DNA from: Liquidambar formosana
Taxonomy: Eukaryota > Streptophyta > Magnoliopsida > Saxifragales > Altingiaceae
Length of the DNA stretch: 64,000 nucleotides
NCBI GenBank assembly: GCA_039720395.1
Contig: CM077827.1
Location: 15,849,615 to 15,913,614, forward strand
Reading direction: 5' to 3'
This document shows positions 25,601 through 40,500 of this stretch, piece by piece (position 1 is the stretch's first letter; the number at the start of each line of letters is the position of its first letter). The translations under genes were made by a program, and so were the position numbers. Under the pieces are notes generated by a model that saw only the letters and a program-made list of their open reading frames with translations, searched no databases and was not told the origin of the DNA.

Positions 25601-28600
25601 TCACTATGGAAGGATGGTGGACTAAGGAGGTTAGGAGCACTCATGGTTTGGGTCTTTGGAAAGTAATCATGCAAGATTTCAATGAGTTCTGGAAAGAGGT
25701 TAGTTTTGAAGTTGGGGAAGGGGGGAGAGTGAGCTTTTGGAAAGACACTTGGTGTAATGACACTCCACTTATGGTAGACTTCCCTTGTTTGGTATTGCAC
25801 AAAACAAAGAAGCCTTGGTGAAGGACTACCTTTTAGGGAATAATGGGCCTGTCACTTGGAACGTTACTGTTGCTAGGAATTTCAATGATTGGGAATTGGA
25901 GAAGTGTTGGATTTCTTTTAAAAACTTTTATGATAGCACGATTTATTTGGGAGAGAATGTTGCCTTGGTGTGGCACAAGGACCCTAAAGTGTCATCCTTG
26001 GTGAAATCTTTCTACAATATTTTGGTCTCCAATGAAGCTTCCTTCTTGCAAAGATAATTTAGATTACCTCGGTCCCATCCAAGGTTTCCTTCTTCACTTG
26101 GTTGCCGACTCTAGGGAAATGTATGGCTATTGATTGTTTGATGAGGATTAGATGGGATATGGCTAGTAGGTGTATTTTGTGCAAAATGTGCAGATAAAAC
26201 AGTTGATCACCTTTTCATTCATTGTCACATGAAATAGAGTCTTTGGGCACTTACTTTTAATATTTTTAGGGTACATTGGGTTTTGCCATCGTCTCCTCAC
26301 AATCTCCTCTTAAGTGGGCAAAATAAGGCAGCGAACATGAAAACAAAGGTGGTTTGGAATATGGTCCCGCATGGTGTATTTGGAAGGAAAGGAATCAAAG
26401 AACTTTCAAGGAGAACAAAGCCTCCATTACTAAGCTTAAGTCAACTTTTGTAAAAACTCTTTTTTGGTGGTTTCATAGCTACACTTATGATCACAAACTT
26501 TCTTTCATTACTTTCATAGATTCTCTTAAACTGTAATCAGGGTTTTTTTTTTTTTTTTGCTTTTGTTTTTTCTCATTTTTTGGCTTAGTGCTTGTATATG
26601 TCTTGTGTACTTGGGCTTTGCCTTTTTAATACAACTCTTACTTCAAAAAAAAAAAAAAAAAAAAAAAAAAAGAAAGAAGAAAAAAATGGCGATTCAAGTA
26701 AAGGAATAGATGGCAATCCTGGTCGGTGACCCCGGATCATGGCTCTAAGTGAATTTAAGAGATGCTATTAACCCTATGCCTGGGTTAATTTGACACCTCA
26801 TAGGCTTGTCCTTTACCCTTTTTCTACGCCTTTATGCTCACAAAGCCTGCCCAAACCGGTAGCAGGCTCGGTGCGGTCTAAGGTGCTGAAACATGTTACG
26901 CTGGCCCATTCCATTGTCAATTTGGCATAGCTCAAGGGTCTTCTAATGGTAGCTGGAGTAAGAGCTAAACGAGCTAGTTGACCAGCTTGCCCCATACATA
27001 GGGCGGCATGCCTTCTACATTGGTCACTGTGCAGGAATGAGTAATGTTTTGTCCATCTTACATGGCCATGCTTAGTGTGATGTCATTAAATGTGCTCATG
27101 GGCTTGCAGTTATAAAAGCCTGTAGGTGGCACTATAAGTGGGAAGAGATCCCATTTGCTAGAGAATTCAGCCAATAAAATCATGCCACATGGGCTCTGAA
27201 TTCCTTTCTAGGGGAATTCATGGCTGATTTGTAGTAATTTACAATTTTGAGATTTATAAGGACAAAAAGCATTCCTACTCTCTTGATCCAAACCACAACC
27301 CACCCCCCTCCCCCCCCCCAAAAAAAAGAAAAAAAAAAAAGTTTTGATCTCCCTTTTGTAATACCCTCTTGCTACCTCATCAAATCAAACGTTACTAACT
27401 TGAATAGTTCACTTCTTGCTTTGTTTCTTATCAAGAACAAAAATGGAAAAAAGGAAAAAAAAAAAAAAAAAAAATGGAAAAGGAAGAAGATATATTTGCT
27501 TAGGAATTTAACCATGCCAAGAACAGGACAATTTTTGCTTACATTGATATAATCTTTTTCTTTACTTTAGCCCCACTCCCTAGAATTTAGTATCGGAGGT
27601 TTCAGTGAAACTCTTTCAACATAGATGATTAAGAGTCATTAAATTAGTTCAAACATTTTGTGTGGTAAGATGGTTGCATACTTGCATTTATTCCCCAGTC
27701 CATTCATTATAACAATGAAGAATGTTGACTTTCCTTTGTTGCATATCTTACTCTGCATCCTTTTTCTTCCAATGGCAGTCAACTGAAAAAGTCCTGATTT
27801 TAGAGTTCATGGATGGGATACGTTTGAATGACTTCGAATCACTGGAAGCTTATGGTGTTGACAAACAAAAGATCGTTGAAGAAATCACACGTGCATATGC
27901 TCACCAAATTTATGTTGATGGATTTTTTAATGGTGACCCTCATCCTGGTACTCTCTTTCTTCCTCTCTCTTGCATTGCATGTGGATATTGAGTTAAATCA
28001 TAATTAGCAACAGGCATAATTTTCTGATGGCACATTAGCTAGGCTCTTAAGAATTTTAATTTATTCTACTATGTTAAATGCTTTCCCTCCCACTTTTATG
28101 CAGGAAATTTTCTTGTCAGTAAGGAATCCCCACATCGTCCAATTTTGCTTGATTTTGGACTCACAAAGTTACTTTCAAGCTCTATGAAACAAGCACTAGC
28201 AAAAATGTTTCTGGCATCTGCCGAGGTTTTTTCCATTCTTTTGTGATTTTTAGCTAAAGTTGATAATACGTAAAAATTGTAGATGATTAGAAGACCGTAC
28301 CTAATGACCAAATATATTGCCCTTGGATTTGTAAGCTTTTATGAGTTGATAGCTCTGGCATGTGATACTCCTGTTGTGGTTATGTGGATTCTTTCTTACA
28401 TGCCAACATCAGTACTTTCCCACTATCTTTTTATATTTAACATGTGTTCACCTGAAATGCCGATATGTTCTCCGACCGGTGTAAGTAGTCATTAAAGCTA
28501 CTTGATGAGCATGAACAATTAAGATTTGTGCAAATAAAAAGGTATGCTTAAGATACGTGACTCTGATTATGAGTAACAGCATTTTTTCATTAGATGTTCG

Positions 28601-31479
28601 CTTTGAGATTCTTGTGGGATTTAATTTTCTATTTAACAATCATCGAATAGGTCTACCTTGAATATGATTTGGAATCACAACTGTACATCTTGAGTCCTGG
28701 TCATTGCTATTGCCTTTTGGTTTTAGGATTTTTTTATAATTATTTTATATTATGAAATAATTAGGATGCTTGTTGTCACAGGGGGACCACTGTAGCACTT
28801 TTGTCTGCCTTTGCAGAAATGGGACTTAAGTTGCGCCTTGACGTACCAGAGCAGGCTATGGAGGTAACAAGTGTATTCTTCCGAACTTCAACACCAGCAA
28901 ATGAAGCACTTGTAAGTATATGCTGTTTTCTTCTCTAAATGTCTGTTAAATTTCTGCAAAGTCCTATCTTATACAAATTCTTTTTTCCTGTTAAGGAAAA
29001 CATGAAATCTTTGGCCGAGCAAAGAACAAAAAACATGAAGGTCATACAGGAAAAGATGAAACTTAATAAAAAAGAAGTCAAACGCTTTAATCCCGTAAGT
29101 TCTTATGTTATTTTCTGATTTCACATTTTAATGTAATGTAATTTAATTTATTTTTGATATGCTAGTTGATTATGTTCATCCATATCCGAGAACTTAATTA
29201 ACATTTTTTTTTCAGGTCGATGCTTTTCCGGGTGATATTGTGATATTTACACGTGTCCTTAATCTTCTAAGAGGTCTGTAATAGAGATCTTCATTGTTTG
29301 CCTCATTGTGTTCAGAAACTTTGCCTATTTAATTCTTTTGTTGACATGGATTCAGGGCTTTCATCCACAATGAATGTTCGCATAGCTTATCTAGAGATCA
29401 TGAGACCATTTGCTGAATCTGTTTTGCAAGGGTGAGACTCGCTTGAACCTCAGTGTGTCATATTTTCTTTGTTTTTGTTTCTCATTCATCTCTTATCAAG
29501 CTCTGGATTCACTTGTATCAGAAATATTAATAAAGGACCGACTATTTAATGCACAATGGATCTATGACACACCTGTCCATTCTGATGTGGAGGCCAAGCT
29601 AAGGAAGCTCTTAGTTGAGCTGGGGAATGATGATAAAATACTTGGAATTCAGGTGCATGCCATTATTTAACTTTTGTTATGTGACAGAAGATTCACCTGA
29701 CTATTCCTTTTCTAATTATATAGAAATTGGTAAAGCTGAATATTGTTTTGTCTAATATCTATTCTCCATATTCCACTTCTGCATTTGTTAGTTTTCATTT
29801 CCATGGTCATTGTTTTTAAACCTTTCTCTTTCTTTAAAAGAAGAAATGACTGGGTTTAGGTTTATCACTTTTTATGTTCTTTTTCTTAGTTTGATGGATG
29901 GTGGCCAACTTAAAACATATAATCACACCTTATGAACATGAGTTTTGCTAGCTTAATGGATTTGAGACTATAGTCTATACTCAATAAGCACATGAATAAG
30001 TGACACATTTGTCTTTCTTCCAAACTTTTCCATATTTTTCGTATCCAAATGATGTTAGTGGTTCCAATTTTGACGTAAAAGGCAACACATAGATTTCTAA
30101 TATGATTTAAAATTGAATCAGAGAAATTTTAAGGGAAAGGGGATGCAAACATGCCAAATCAATTTTAACGATGAAATGAAATCCATAACCAACATCTGTA
30201 AATTCTGGACCAATAGGTCTTCCACATGTTCTGAGTATGTTGCAGGTGAATTTTCAGGGTTTGGGAAGGACCAAGGGGGCTAAATCCTTGGCTGTTTTGT
30301 GGGTAATTTGGATAGAAAGGAATGCCAGGATCTTTAATGACAGAAAGAGAGGGAAGGGTAGTGGGAGAGTATTTGTTTCTTCGCTTCCTTATGGGCTTTG
30401 GTGGATGAACCTTTTAAAAGAGTTCCTCTTTTTCTGATTCTTAGAAATTGGATTGATATTTGTTTTCAAGTAGTTCTAGGAAAATGGCGTTTGAGAGGTT
30501 ATATTTATCATCCTCAATTCCGTAGATGTGGGATGGTTTTTGAGAGTTGTATAGTATAATTTTTGGTTTTGAGGCTATCTTATTCTGTGTTGGGAAGTCC
30601 CACATCCCACATCATCTAAATATTGAATTTAATATGGCTTCATGTACTTGTTTGGGCCCTCTATGTAATGGCTTAGGCTTTTAGGTTGGAACTTAATGTT
30701 GTGGATATGCATGGACGAAACTACACACAACCCGGGAATTTAGGGGGGGGGGGGGTGTAATAGCCTATATTTTTTTCTTCCTATGAAAGCCCTAATCCTC
30801 CCTTTAATCTCTCATTTTACTAAGAGAGGCCCAATATATATTTTTTGACTCTTAGATACTATAAAGCACGGATATGGGATACGGATATGATGCGATATGG
30901 ATACACTGATTCGGCAATTCTAAAAAAATGTAGGATACGATGCAGCAAGTAGGGGTGTTCGTGGTTCGGTTTGGTTCGGTTCTAGGGTAGATTTCAAACC
31001 AAACTATTATACTTCGGTTTTTTTTTCCCAAACCATACTATAAAAAAACCAAACCAAACCATAAAATTTCGGTTTGGTTCGGTTCGGTTTTGGTTTTATC
31101 CTATCAAGTAGCAACAAATAATTGAAAATGGAAAAAATGACAAGCCGAACTCCAAATAAAAATATTTTTAATAAAATCATTACATTAGCAACTAAAAAAA
31201 GCATTAAACATTATATCAAAATGGAAAAGTATTGACTTATGTAAATCTATGTTCAAATCTCCAATTTAATACGTGCCAATATCTTACACAACATTAATAG
31301 CTAGTTTAATACATGCCAATCTAACAAAGGAAAAATAATAAGTTAAAATCTACAAAAACAAACCCATTCCAAACGTCTTTCTTCCAATAGTGTACTACTA
31401 TTTTGAATCTATTACCTATTCTTCCCTTATTAGAATTGAAAATTTACAAACTAAGTTTAATATGTAATATATAAAATTA

Positions 31480-31521
<42 letters not shown>

Positions 31522-34500
31522 AATATTTTTTCGGCTTTTTGGTTTGGTTTGGTTTTGTTTTTGAAACATGAAAACCAAAACCAAACCAATTTAATTCGGT
31601 TTTCTAAAATTGGAACCAAAACCAAACCTAATGACAAAAAAACCAAACCAAACCGGTTTGTTTTTCAGTTTTAACCAAAACCACGAACACCCTTAGCAGC
31701 AGGGATACGTTAATAAATAAATATATTAATATTAATATTTGGTCTAAAACATATATAATAAATATAAAAAAGGTTTGAAACATCTACAAAATCAATTAAT
31801 ATGCAAGAGTAGACGTACAAGGAACACATCCATAAGCATTAACCATGTTCATCATTCATAGAAAAAAATTAGAAAGACATTAACATTACGAAATAGCCAT
31901 TTAACTCTATTGCTTTACAATTGTTGCCCTAAAAGATAGATAGTGGAAAGAGAACTAAGATGAAAGAATTAAAATGGGTTTATTGTTTCAATCAAAGTAT
32001 GGGTATTATGTTTTTCTAAATTTACCCCCGTTTATTTAAAAAAAAAATAATTACAAACTAACTCTAAAAGAATCCCAAATGCATGCGAGATGTATTCGAG
32101 GTGTATCTGATGATGTGGCAATGTGTGTTACTATTCCGATACGTATGGAGAGTATTTGATACGTATCGGGGAGTATCCTAGGCGTATCGTATCCAATACG
32201 GATTCGTTGGAGGTTTTGAAGTATCCATGCTTAAAAGCTTAAAACATCCCCCATTCTCTCTCAAAACCTTTAAAAAATGAGGCCCCATTGAGGTCAATTG
32301 TAGGAGTCTTGAATTGAGATATGGTTTATTAATGTAATATAAATTTTTGCAATTTTTTCTACCTCAACCACAAGATAAAAGAAAATTTTTAAACAAAAGC
32401 TTCTATGATTTTTTGAATTAGGATAAAGTATTAACAACCAACAGAAGTTCACCTCCCCTTGAACTAAATTCCTGGCTTCGTCCCTATGTATAGGATGTGT
32501 AGGCTTCTTGGGGTAGAGGAATCAAATCAATGGGCTTACGAGGTTGAATCCTGAGGACAACTTCAAATGGACTTCTTCCAGTAGTTCTATTAATATAACT
32601 ATTGTATCAAAACTCAGCCATAGGAAGAATAAGATCCCAACCAGTCACATGATCTCCAACCAAACACCTCAATAAATCGCCCAAGCTTCGATTCACCACT
32701 TCTGTTTGCCCATCAGTTTGAGGATGGAAAGCACTAGAGTATTGGAGTTTTGTATTCAGCAACTTCCACAAGGTTTTCCAAAAATAGCTCATGAACTTCA
32801 CATCTTGATCAGAAACTATAGTTAATGGAATACCATAGAAATGCACCACCTCTTTAAATAACAACTTAGTAATATGGCTTGCATCAGAAGCTTTTTTGCA
32901 AGGGATAAAGTGGCTCATCTTAGAAAATCTGTCTACCACCACAAGGATTGAATCATAGCCTCTAATAGTCTTTGGTAAACCTAAGAAGAAGTCCATGCTA
33001 AGGTCTTGCCAAGGTTCATGAGGTGTAGGCAATGGTGTATAAAGTCCAGTATATGTTTTCGCCATTTTGCAAGCTGACAAGTACAGCACCGCTAAATAAT
33101 TTTTGCCACATCATGTTTTAACAAAGGCCATTAAAAAAGATCTTCAACCATGGCTACCTGTCTCATCTCGCCCAAAATGTCCTGCAACACCACCTGCATG
33201 TTGCTCCCATATCACTTGTTCCCTTAAAGAAGTATTTAGAAAAACAAAGGCGAGTTCCTTTGAAAAGATAACTATCATGAATGGAAAAGGAAAGGTGATT
33301 ATTTTGTTTTCCCACGAAAATTTCAGCATAAATAACACCAAAAGATTGGTCAGAAGCATACTCCTTCTTCAACTGTTGAAAACCGATGACTTTTACTGCC
33401 AAAGAATGAAGCACATGCAACTTTCAACTTAGGGCATGCACTCCACTTTCCATGCCTGCTATTCAACTTCCTTCGAGAGTTTAAGTATTTAAGAGCTTCG
33501 TGATCTAAGTAAAGTACAAACTTTTTGTGGATTAAATAATGATGCCAATGATCAATAGCTCGAACTACTGCATAGAACTCTTTATCATATGTAGAATAGC
33601 ATTGTTTACCCTCATTTAACTTCTTGCTGAAGTAGGCAATGGGGTGACGCTCTTTACTAAGAACGCCACCAATGCATATGTGTGATGCATCGCAAGCAAC
33701 CTCAATCACCTTAGAGAAATCTAGGAGTTGCAAAACTAGAGTCTCGGTTATTAACTTCTTAATTTCTTCAAAAGCTTTAGTTGCTACCTTCGTCGATTGA
33801 AACTGCGCTTTCTTTATACAATCAGTTATTGGAGCCATAATAGTGCTAAAATTATGAATAAATCGCCGATAGAAAGTAGCCAACCCATGAAAAGTCCAAA
33901 CCTCATGTAAAGTGCTTAGAATAGGCCAATCTAGAATAACTTGGACCTTTTCTGGATCTACTTCAACATTACGAGAAGACACAAAAAATCCAATAAAAAC
34001 AACACTCAGGCACATGAAAGAACATTTCTTCAAATTGATGTAGAGTTTCTCTTGGTGAAAAACTCTCATCAATCGTTGGAGATGCAAAATGTGTTCTTCC
34101 TTGGTTTTACCGTTTTACTATATACAACAATATCATCGAAATAGACAACAAGGAAACGACCAATAAATGGACGAAGTGCCTTTGTCATCACACGCATTAA
34201 AAGTGCTAGGTGCATTTGTAAGACCGAATAGCATGACTAACCACTCGTATAGCCCATCCTTTGTTTTGAAAGCCGTTTTCCATTCATCACCAGGTATACC
34301 CATTTCGAAGATCAATTTTTGAAAAAATGGAGGCTCTAGTCATCATATCCAACATATCATCAAGACGAGGAATTGGGAAGCGATATTTGATGGTGATCTT
34401 ATAGATGGCCCGACTATTAACACATCCACCAAGTACCATCCTTCTTAGGAGTCAACAAAACAGGACTGCACAAGGATTAAGGCTCTCTTGGATGAATCCC

Positions 34501-37500
34501 TTTTTTAACAAGTCATCTACTTGCCTTTTAAGCTCAGCATCTTCAATAAGATTCATGCAGTGGACTGGAAAATTAGGTAGAGAAGAGCCTAGAATAGGAT
34601 CAATTGCATGTTGTATGTTACGCATAGGAGGTAATTCACTTGGTAATTCATCAGGAATTAAATGAGAAAAATCGGACAGCAACTTCTTGACTTCATTTGG
34701 CATCTCTAGGGGCTGTTTTGAGGCTAATTGTTTCACTTCTCACATCACCAAGGTATAAACAACTCATTCTTTCTTGATTTCAACTTCAAACTGTTTTTTG
34801 GTAAGGATGTGAAGAGACTTCCTTGCTTCAACTGAATTCAATTTTTTCTTTCTTCTGTTTCTTCCTTTCTTCCTCCACATTCATGGGTTTTAGGATGATT
34901 CTCTTGCCGTTGAACAGGAGATAGTAAGTATTTTCCTTCCCACAATGATATACATCACGATCATAAAGCCATGGTCGACCAAGTAGGATATGTTAAACTT
35001 TCATAGGAATTACATCACACGAAATAGAATCATAGATTCATAGTACACCCCAATTTTGAAAGAAACCAAACATCGTTTAGTCACTGGAATAGCAGTGTCA
35101 TTCACCCATGCAACCTTTTATGGATGTGGGTGGTTTTCAATGGGAAGTTTTAGGTTATTAATTGTGTTTTCAGACACTACATTCATGCTACTCCCTCCAT
35201 CTATAATTAGTCTACACAACTTTTCTCCACACTTAACTTTAGTATAGAAAATAGCAGTGCGAAGCCAATCCTCTTTATTTTCTGCTTTAGGAGTGGCTAG
35301 AATATGCCTTACCATATTAAGAAAGGAAGAATCTACCAACTGCTCCTCATTGAAATCTTCATCTGAAACTTCTCCCGATTCAAGTTCACACTCATAATCT
35401 TCGATAACACCATCATCTTCTTCAATTCCCACATAGAGTTTCTGCTTAGGACATTAGTAGGTATAATGACCTCTTTCATGACACCCAAAGCACTTGTTAG
35501 TGTTGCTGCCCCTTTTGTTGTTTCATCCATAATTGCCTTTCCTTTTGCATTAGCATTTGGTAAAGGCCAAGTTGTATTTGAAGTAGGTGTTGTCTTATTT
35601 ATTCTGCTCCCATCAAATGCCTTTTGTGAGGCTAACTCCCAGCTTGAGCACTAAATTTTCGACTTAAGGTTTGCTTCATGTATTGCTCCACCTTTAAAGC
35701 TATTTGGAAAGCATCTTCAAGGCTGTAAATCCGCGATGTAATTAAATCTCTTTGGATATCTGCCCTCAAACCATTCTTGTAGCGAGAGAGAGTTTGTCTT
35801 TCATCTTCAGTCACTCCACACCGAATGGTAAGCTCATCAAACTTCTCTATACACTAAGCAACGGTCATAGTTCCTTGTCGAAGTTTTATAAGTTGATCAT
35901 AAAGATGATCATGGTAGTCCATTGGCAAATACTTCTCCTTTACTTCAGTTTCATCTCCTCTTGATCAACAATAGGTGGCTGTCCCACTTGACGTAGTTGG
36001 TCGGTCTTCAACACTTCTCCACCACACTTTGGCATGGCTGGTCAATTTCATCCTAGCAAAACGTACCTTCCAATCTTCTATCATCTCGTACCAATCAAAA
36101 TAATCATCCATGGCAGCAAGCCAATCACAAAATACTTGGGGATCGATCTTACCAACAAAATCTGGTACCTCTACTCGCAACTTCTTAGTAATATCTCCCA
36201 TCAAATCTTGTTGTTCCAATTTGTCCAGATTCAACATGCCATGTGCCAAATCCACCAGCAAAGGTTGGGGAGGGGTTTTTGCTCGTGCAGGCCTAGGATT
36301 ATCCTTAAGAGGTGGACGATTGATTTTTTCTCATTACCAGAAGTTCCTTCTTGATTGATTGTCATTCAGCCCTTCTTCAACATCTCTTTATTCTTCTATG
36401 GCTTGATTAACAATAGTTTGTGAATTACGTGTCTTCCAACTGTTCATCCGAGTCTCTAGACTGTCCAGCTTCTCCGTAATCTTCACAAGCATGGACTAAA
36501 ATATCCACAATATATTCGATATATCCACGATATATCTGTGTATCCGTACCCCTCGATATGATATCTAACTGACATATCTTTTTCACAAAATATCTTTATG
36601 ATATTGTCGATATTTTCAATATTATTGATGAAATCTCGATATATCCATAATATCTTCTTTCTTTCACATGGTATCGACGATATATCAAATATATCCACTA
36701 TATCGAGGATATATATTGACGATATCAAGATATTCATTTTCTTGTTATTGTGTCAAAATTATCAACTCCTACTCTTTTAATATTGATTTACATAAATATT
36801 TCAATTATACTAATGGCTTAAATTAGTGTTATAAAGTAACAACTTTCATTTACTTTGTTAAAATATTCATTCTTTCGCTTAGTGTGGCACAATTTTTATA
36901 CCCTACATAACACATGTCTAATACACATTTAAATTGCAATATTTTGATTTCAAACTGTTTACTAGTGTCTAATCATTGTTCCCAAAGTTTCAATAGAAGT
37001 ATACATGTTTAACTGACAATATATGTCGTATCTCTGAATCAATATCGAAATTTTTTATATATCCATCGATATATCCAATATATCCATGTTTTTAAACCCT
37101 CGATATATCCATCGATATCGATATTTAAGTCCTTGTTCATAAGCAATTCATCCTGTCGACTTTCTATAAAATTTCCCCTTAGAGTCTTCCCACTACGAGT
37201 AGACATGATGAAACCTTAGCTTTGATACCAAACTGATGTAGAACTTTAAGGGGAAATATCAAAGGTTGAAAATATGGGTGAGGAAGTTGATGGAAATTCA
37301 AGAATGAGCTGCTGGAAATCTCAGGACAGCAACTCTTCTAGAGTTCAACAACTATTCTAGGACTTTCAAACAAAAAATACAGCAACTGATATTAAGATTA
37401 GGGGTTGTGGAGGCTAAGAACACTTGCTGTAAAATCACAAAAAAAGAAGAAACAGTAGAAAATATGATAAAGACGAGGGAGAGAGAGAAAACTACCAGTA

Positions 37501-40500
37501 TCACATTAGTAGGGTCCTAGGAATCACTCCTAGTATGAGGAAGGCATCACACCTTCTTAGGGCTTGAGTGGAAGCTCAAAACCAGCAGCAGTAGCAGGAA
37601 ATTTCATTCATTCATCCAAAATCTTTCCATGGACTTTATACTTTGGGACACAAGAGGCTTACAAGGCAAGCTAACTAGGAGGCTTACACAACAAGCTAAA
37701 CTAGAGGCTTACAAATCAAGCTAAACTAACTATGGTTTGGGCCTACTAAATCCAGAAAAATACCACAAAATAACAGCCCAACTACACTAAAGGCCCAAAA
37801 CTGAAAATGACCTACAAAAACCCCTTAAAATCTAATTATACTCCCAAGTTGGGCCCATTTCGCCTTTATCTTTCCGAATTAAAGCTTGAGGCTGAAAAAT
37901 CTAGCCCTTTTTTATTTCTTTTATAAACTTTAGGAGGATGATTTCTATCACTCTAATGACCTCTTTTCTTACACACTTATGTGTGAAAATTAAGAGGACT
38001 TTAAGAACAATGATTTTTGATATGTGACATACGAATTGCCAACTTCTTTTTTTTTTTTTTTTTTTATTTGCTGGGAAACACTTGCTTTTCTAGGTTTTTA
38101 ATTTGAGTTCCAAAATCAATCTTTTGAGTCGAAGTTGAAATCAAACTGAAACACAATTTTTTTTTTTTTTTAATTACTTAATATTTAGTTGGGGATGTAA
38201 ATGAATTCATCAACTACAATCTGACTTGAAGCATTAAAAAAAATAAATAATAATAATAAATAAATAAATCCTAAATTTTTTAAGTCTTGTCATTATTAAA
38301 TGCCATTTGATCTCCAAGAGGTTGCAAAGATAAATAAAAAAACAGAACTACAGCCGCCACTCCAACCCAAACCTGTAGTATTGTTAGAAGTTTTCATATC
38401 TTTTGCTGTCTTCTAGGCAATCAAACTGATCATAAAGGAATTTTGAGTGATAATAAAATGGTCAATATCAGGGCAAAGTCGCAAGATATTGTCTTCAGTG
38501 GTAAAGTGGTTTACTTATAGTGTTAGACTGGAATTCATAAAGAATGGGTTAAACTTAATTTAGATGTCAGTGAAAGATGCTGTTCAGACGTGGGAATGCA
38601 TATCAGTAAATATATTCCAAGGTAGGGTAGAATTGCCAAATTGGTTTGTGTAGCTGATTGAGTTAGTTGGTTTAAGGCTTTGCTGAGTTGATTTTAATGG
38701 ATGTGTTGGAAGTTGGGGGATTTTCACAAATGATCATTAGGAAATTATCATGATTCAGTTGAGCCAAATTGAAGTGGCAGTCTCTAATCAATGGGCAGTT
38801 AAAGTTAAAGCTCATATCCAAGTTTTTGAAATTTTCAGTGATCATCATTTTTTAACTCACTGGGCAAAGAAAGGTAGTTATTAAACACTGCTAGATAGGT
38901 GCAAGGACAAGAGTACGTTCCCTGGAGGTTGGCCACATGATTAACCATATGAGGGAGTTAGGGTTTCTCTATTGTCTTTCATACAGGATAAATGATGTTC
39001 CAAATACTTAAGAAGTTGAAATTGTAAATCAAAACACTTTTGTTCTTCGATATTTATTAAAAGCATTTTTTTTCACTCGTTCTATTACTTCTATATAGCT
39101 GTTAGTAATTGTATGATGACTTTTTTTGACAGGTAGTTTCTTTCCTTTTTATTTTATTTTATTTTTACTTTTTCGGCTTGATGCTTTTGACATGCATCTG
39201 ATCAAACTCTCATCACTGTTATCTCGAAGGTGTGTGCCTATAAAGATGGAGAGGTTATTATTGATACTTCTGCTGGAGTGCTTGGAAGATATGATCCTCG
39301 TCCAGTTCAGCCTGATAGCCTCTTTCCTGTTTTTTCTGTCACAAAGGGTATCACAGCAGGAATGTTACATTGGCTTGTTGATAAGGGGTATGTAGTAGTC
39401 TTTGTGACAATAAATTTTCTCATATTCAAATCTATTCATTGCATAATGCACAAAATTTGCATTTGCATTTTCTTTTTTCCTTTTTGTTTTCCCCCAGTTA
39501 AATGTTCCCGAGACATGTCGGCATATCTTTTCAACCTTTTTTAAAAACTTTAGAGTTTAGTCCCTACACCAAAGATATTCATAAATGGTCCTTGGAAATA
39601 AATGATGATCAATCTCTTTAATGGTAGAAAAATATCAGAAAATTTAAATTTGTAGTTTTTAAATTTTAAATTTTAAATTTTAAAGTTTTAGTTTTAATTT
39701 TATTTTTAAGGATCTCCATTGACAACCGGTATCATCAGAACCGGACCATACCGGTCAGTTGAAACCATAAACTGGCGTGTCAGCCCTTAAGCCCACCCAG
39801 TTAACTTACCTAAGGCCCTGTTTGGGATAGCTGTTGCTTTTACTTTTAGGAAGAAGCAGAAGAGAATCAGAAGCTCCTAGTAGCAGAAGAGAATCAGTTT
39901 TTGTTTGGGAACTATATTTAATTTTAGCTATTAGACCCAGTTTTGCTCTTGCATCTCTCTGAACTCTTGAATGTTTTGAACCCTTTATAGAACCTTTTTT
40001 CTGGCTAGAACTTTGCACATCATTCAATTATTTTGTTGTAGTTAGTGCACTATATAATCACTAATAAATCTCATGTTTTTCGAAGGATGAATCTATTAAG
40101 TCAGACCATGATATGTTTAAGCAAAATCTTCAGTGGTGACACGAGGAGATCACTAACATTGGGACATTGTTCATTGGGAGGCTACGCCAGGACTATGAAA
40201 AAAGAAAGAACAAAGAAAAAAAGGAAGTAGAAGAAAAATGAATTTATAAAGGCTATGGAGAGAGATAATAGTAATAAGAGTGCTGTCGTTGGAGAGAGAG
40301 ACGATGGAGAGTGCCACTGCCACAGAGAGGCACGATGGAGGAGAGAGCTTCACCTAGGGCTCAAAAGGGGGAACAAAGACGATGAATACAAGCATACAGG
40401 CATACAGTTTTGTCATTCTGAAAGGGATATGTCTGGTATTTTTGTTTTCCACGTTTAAAAACAGGGACCATGCTCGGAATTATGAAAAGTTTCATTAAAT

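Larger units (their letters stand above)
30867..32229. mobile_element. hAT-like non-autonomous TIR element, interrupted by a second one
   Basis: The left end is CACGGATATGGGATACGG and the reverse complement of the right end is CATGGATACTTC. Many GGATAC/GTATCC words lie in the subterminal regions. Flanks CTATAAAG (30859-30866) and CTTAAAAG (32230-32237) match at 6 of 8 bases, a plausible aged 8-bp duplication. No coding capacity. An inner element at 30950-31695 splits it. Confidence 0.5.
32450..37960 (-). mobile_element. decayed Ty3/gypsy retrotransposon, 3' end truncated
   Basis: On the minus strand the order is gag, protease, RT, RNase H, integrase, which defines Ty3/gypsy. Next to the presumed 5' LTR is GTTTGGTATCAAAGC (tRNA-Met-type primer binding site, about 37219-37233). 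The 5' LTR would start at about 37235 and run to roughly 37960; its far end is not defined. The 3' end stops after the integrase at about 32450-32500 with no matching LTR. A hAT-like MITE interrupts it at 36490. Stops and frameshifts occur throughout. Lies antisense in intron 13. Confidence 0.8.

Noticed and set aside
30712..32485. A third, outermost TIR element around the nested hAT-like pair, with ends resembling GGACGAA ... GGGAATTTAG
   Set aside because: The two ends share only a few short words and no target duplication could be defined.
36483..36737. Ile/Asp-rich frames on both strands of the CGATATAT region
   Set aside because: They are translations of the simple GATATATC words in the MITE.
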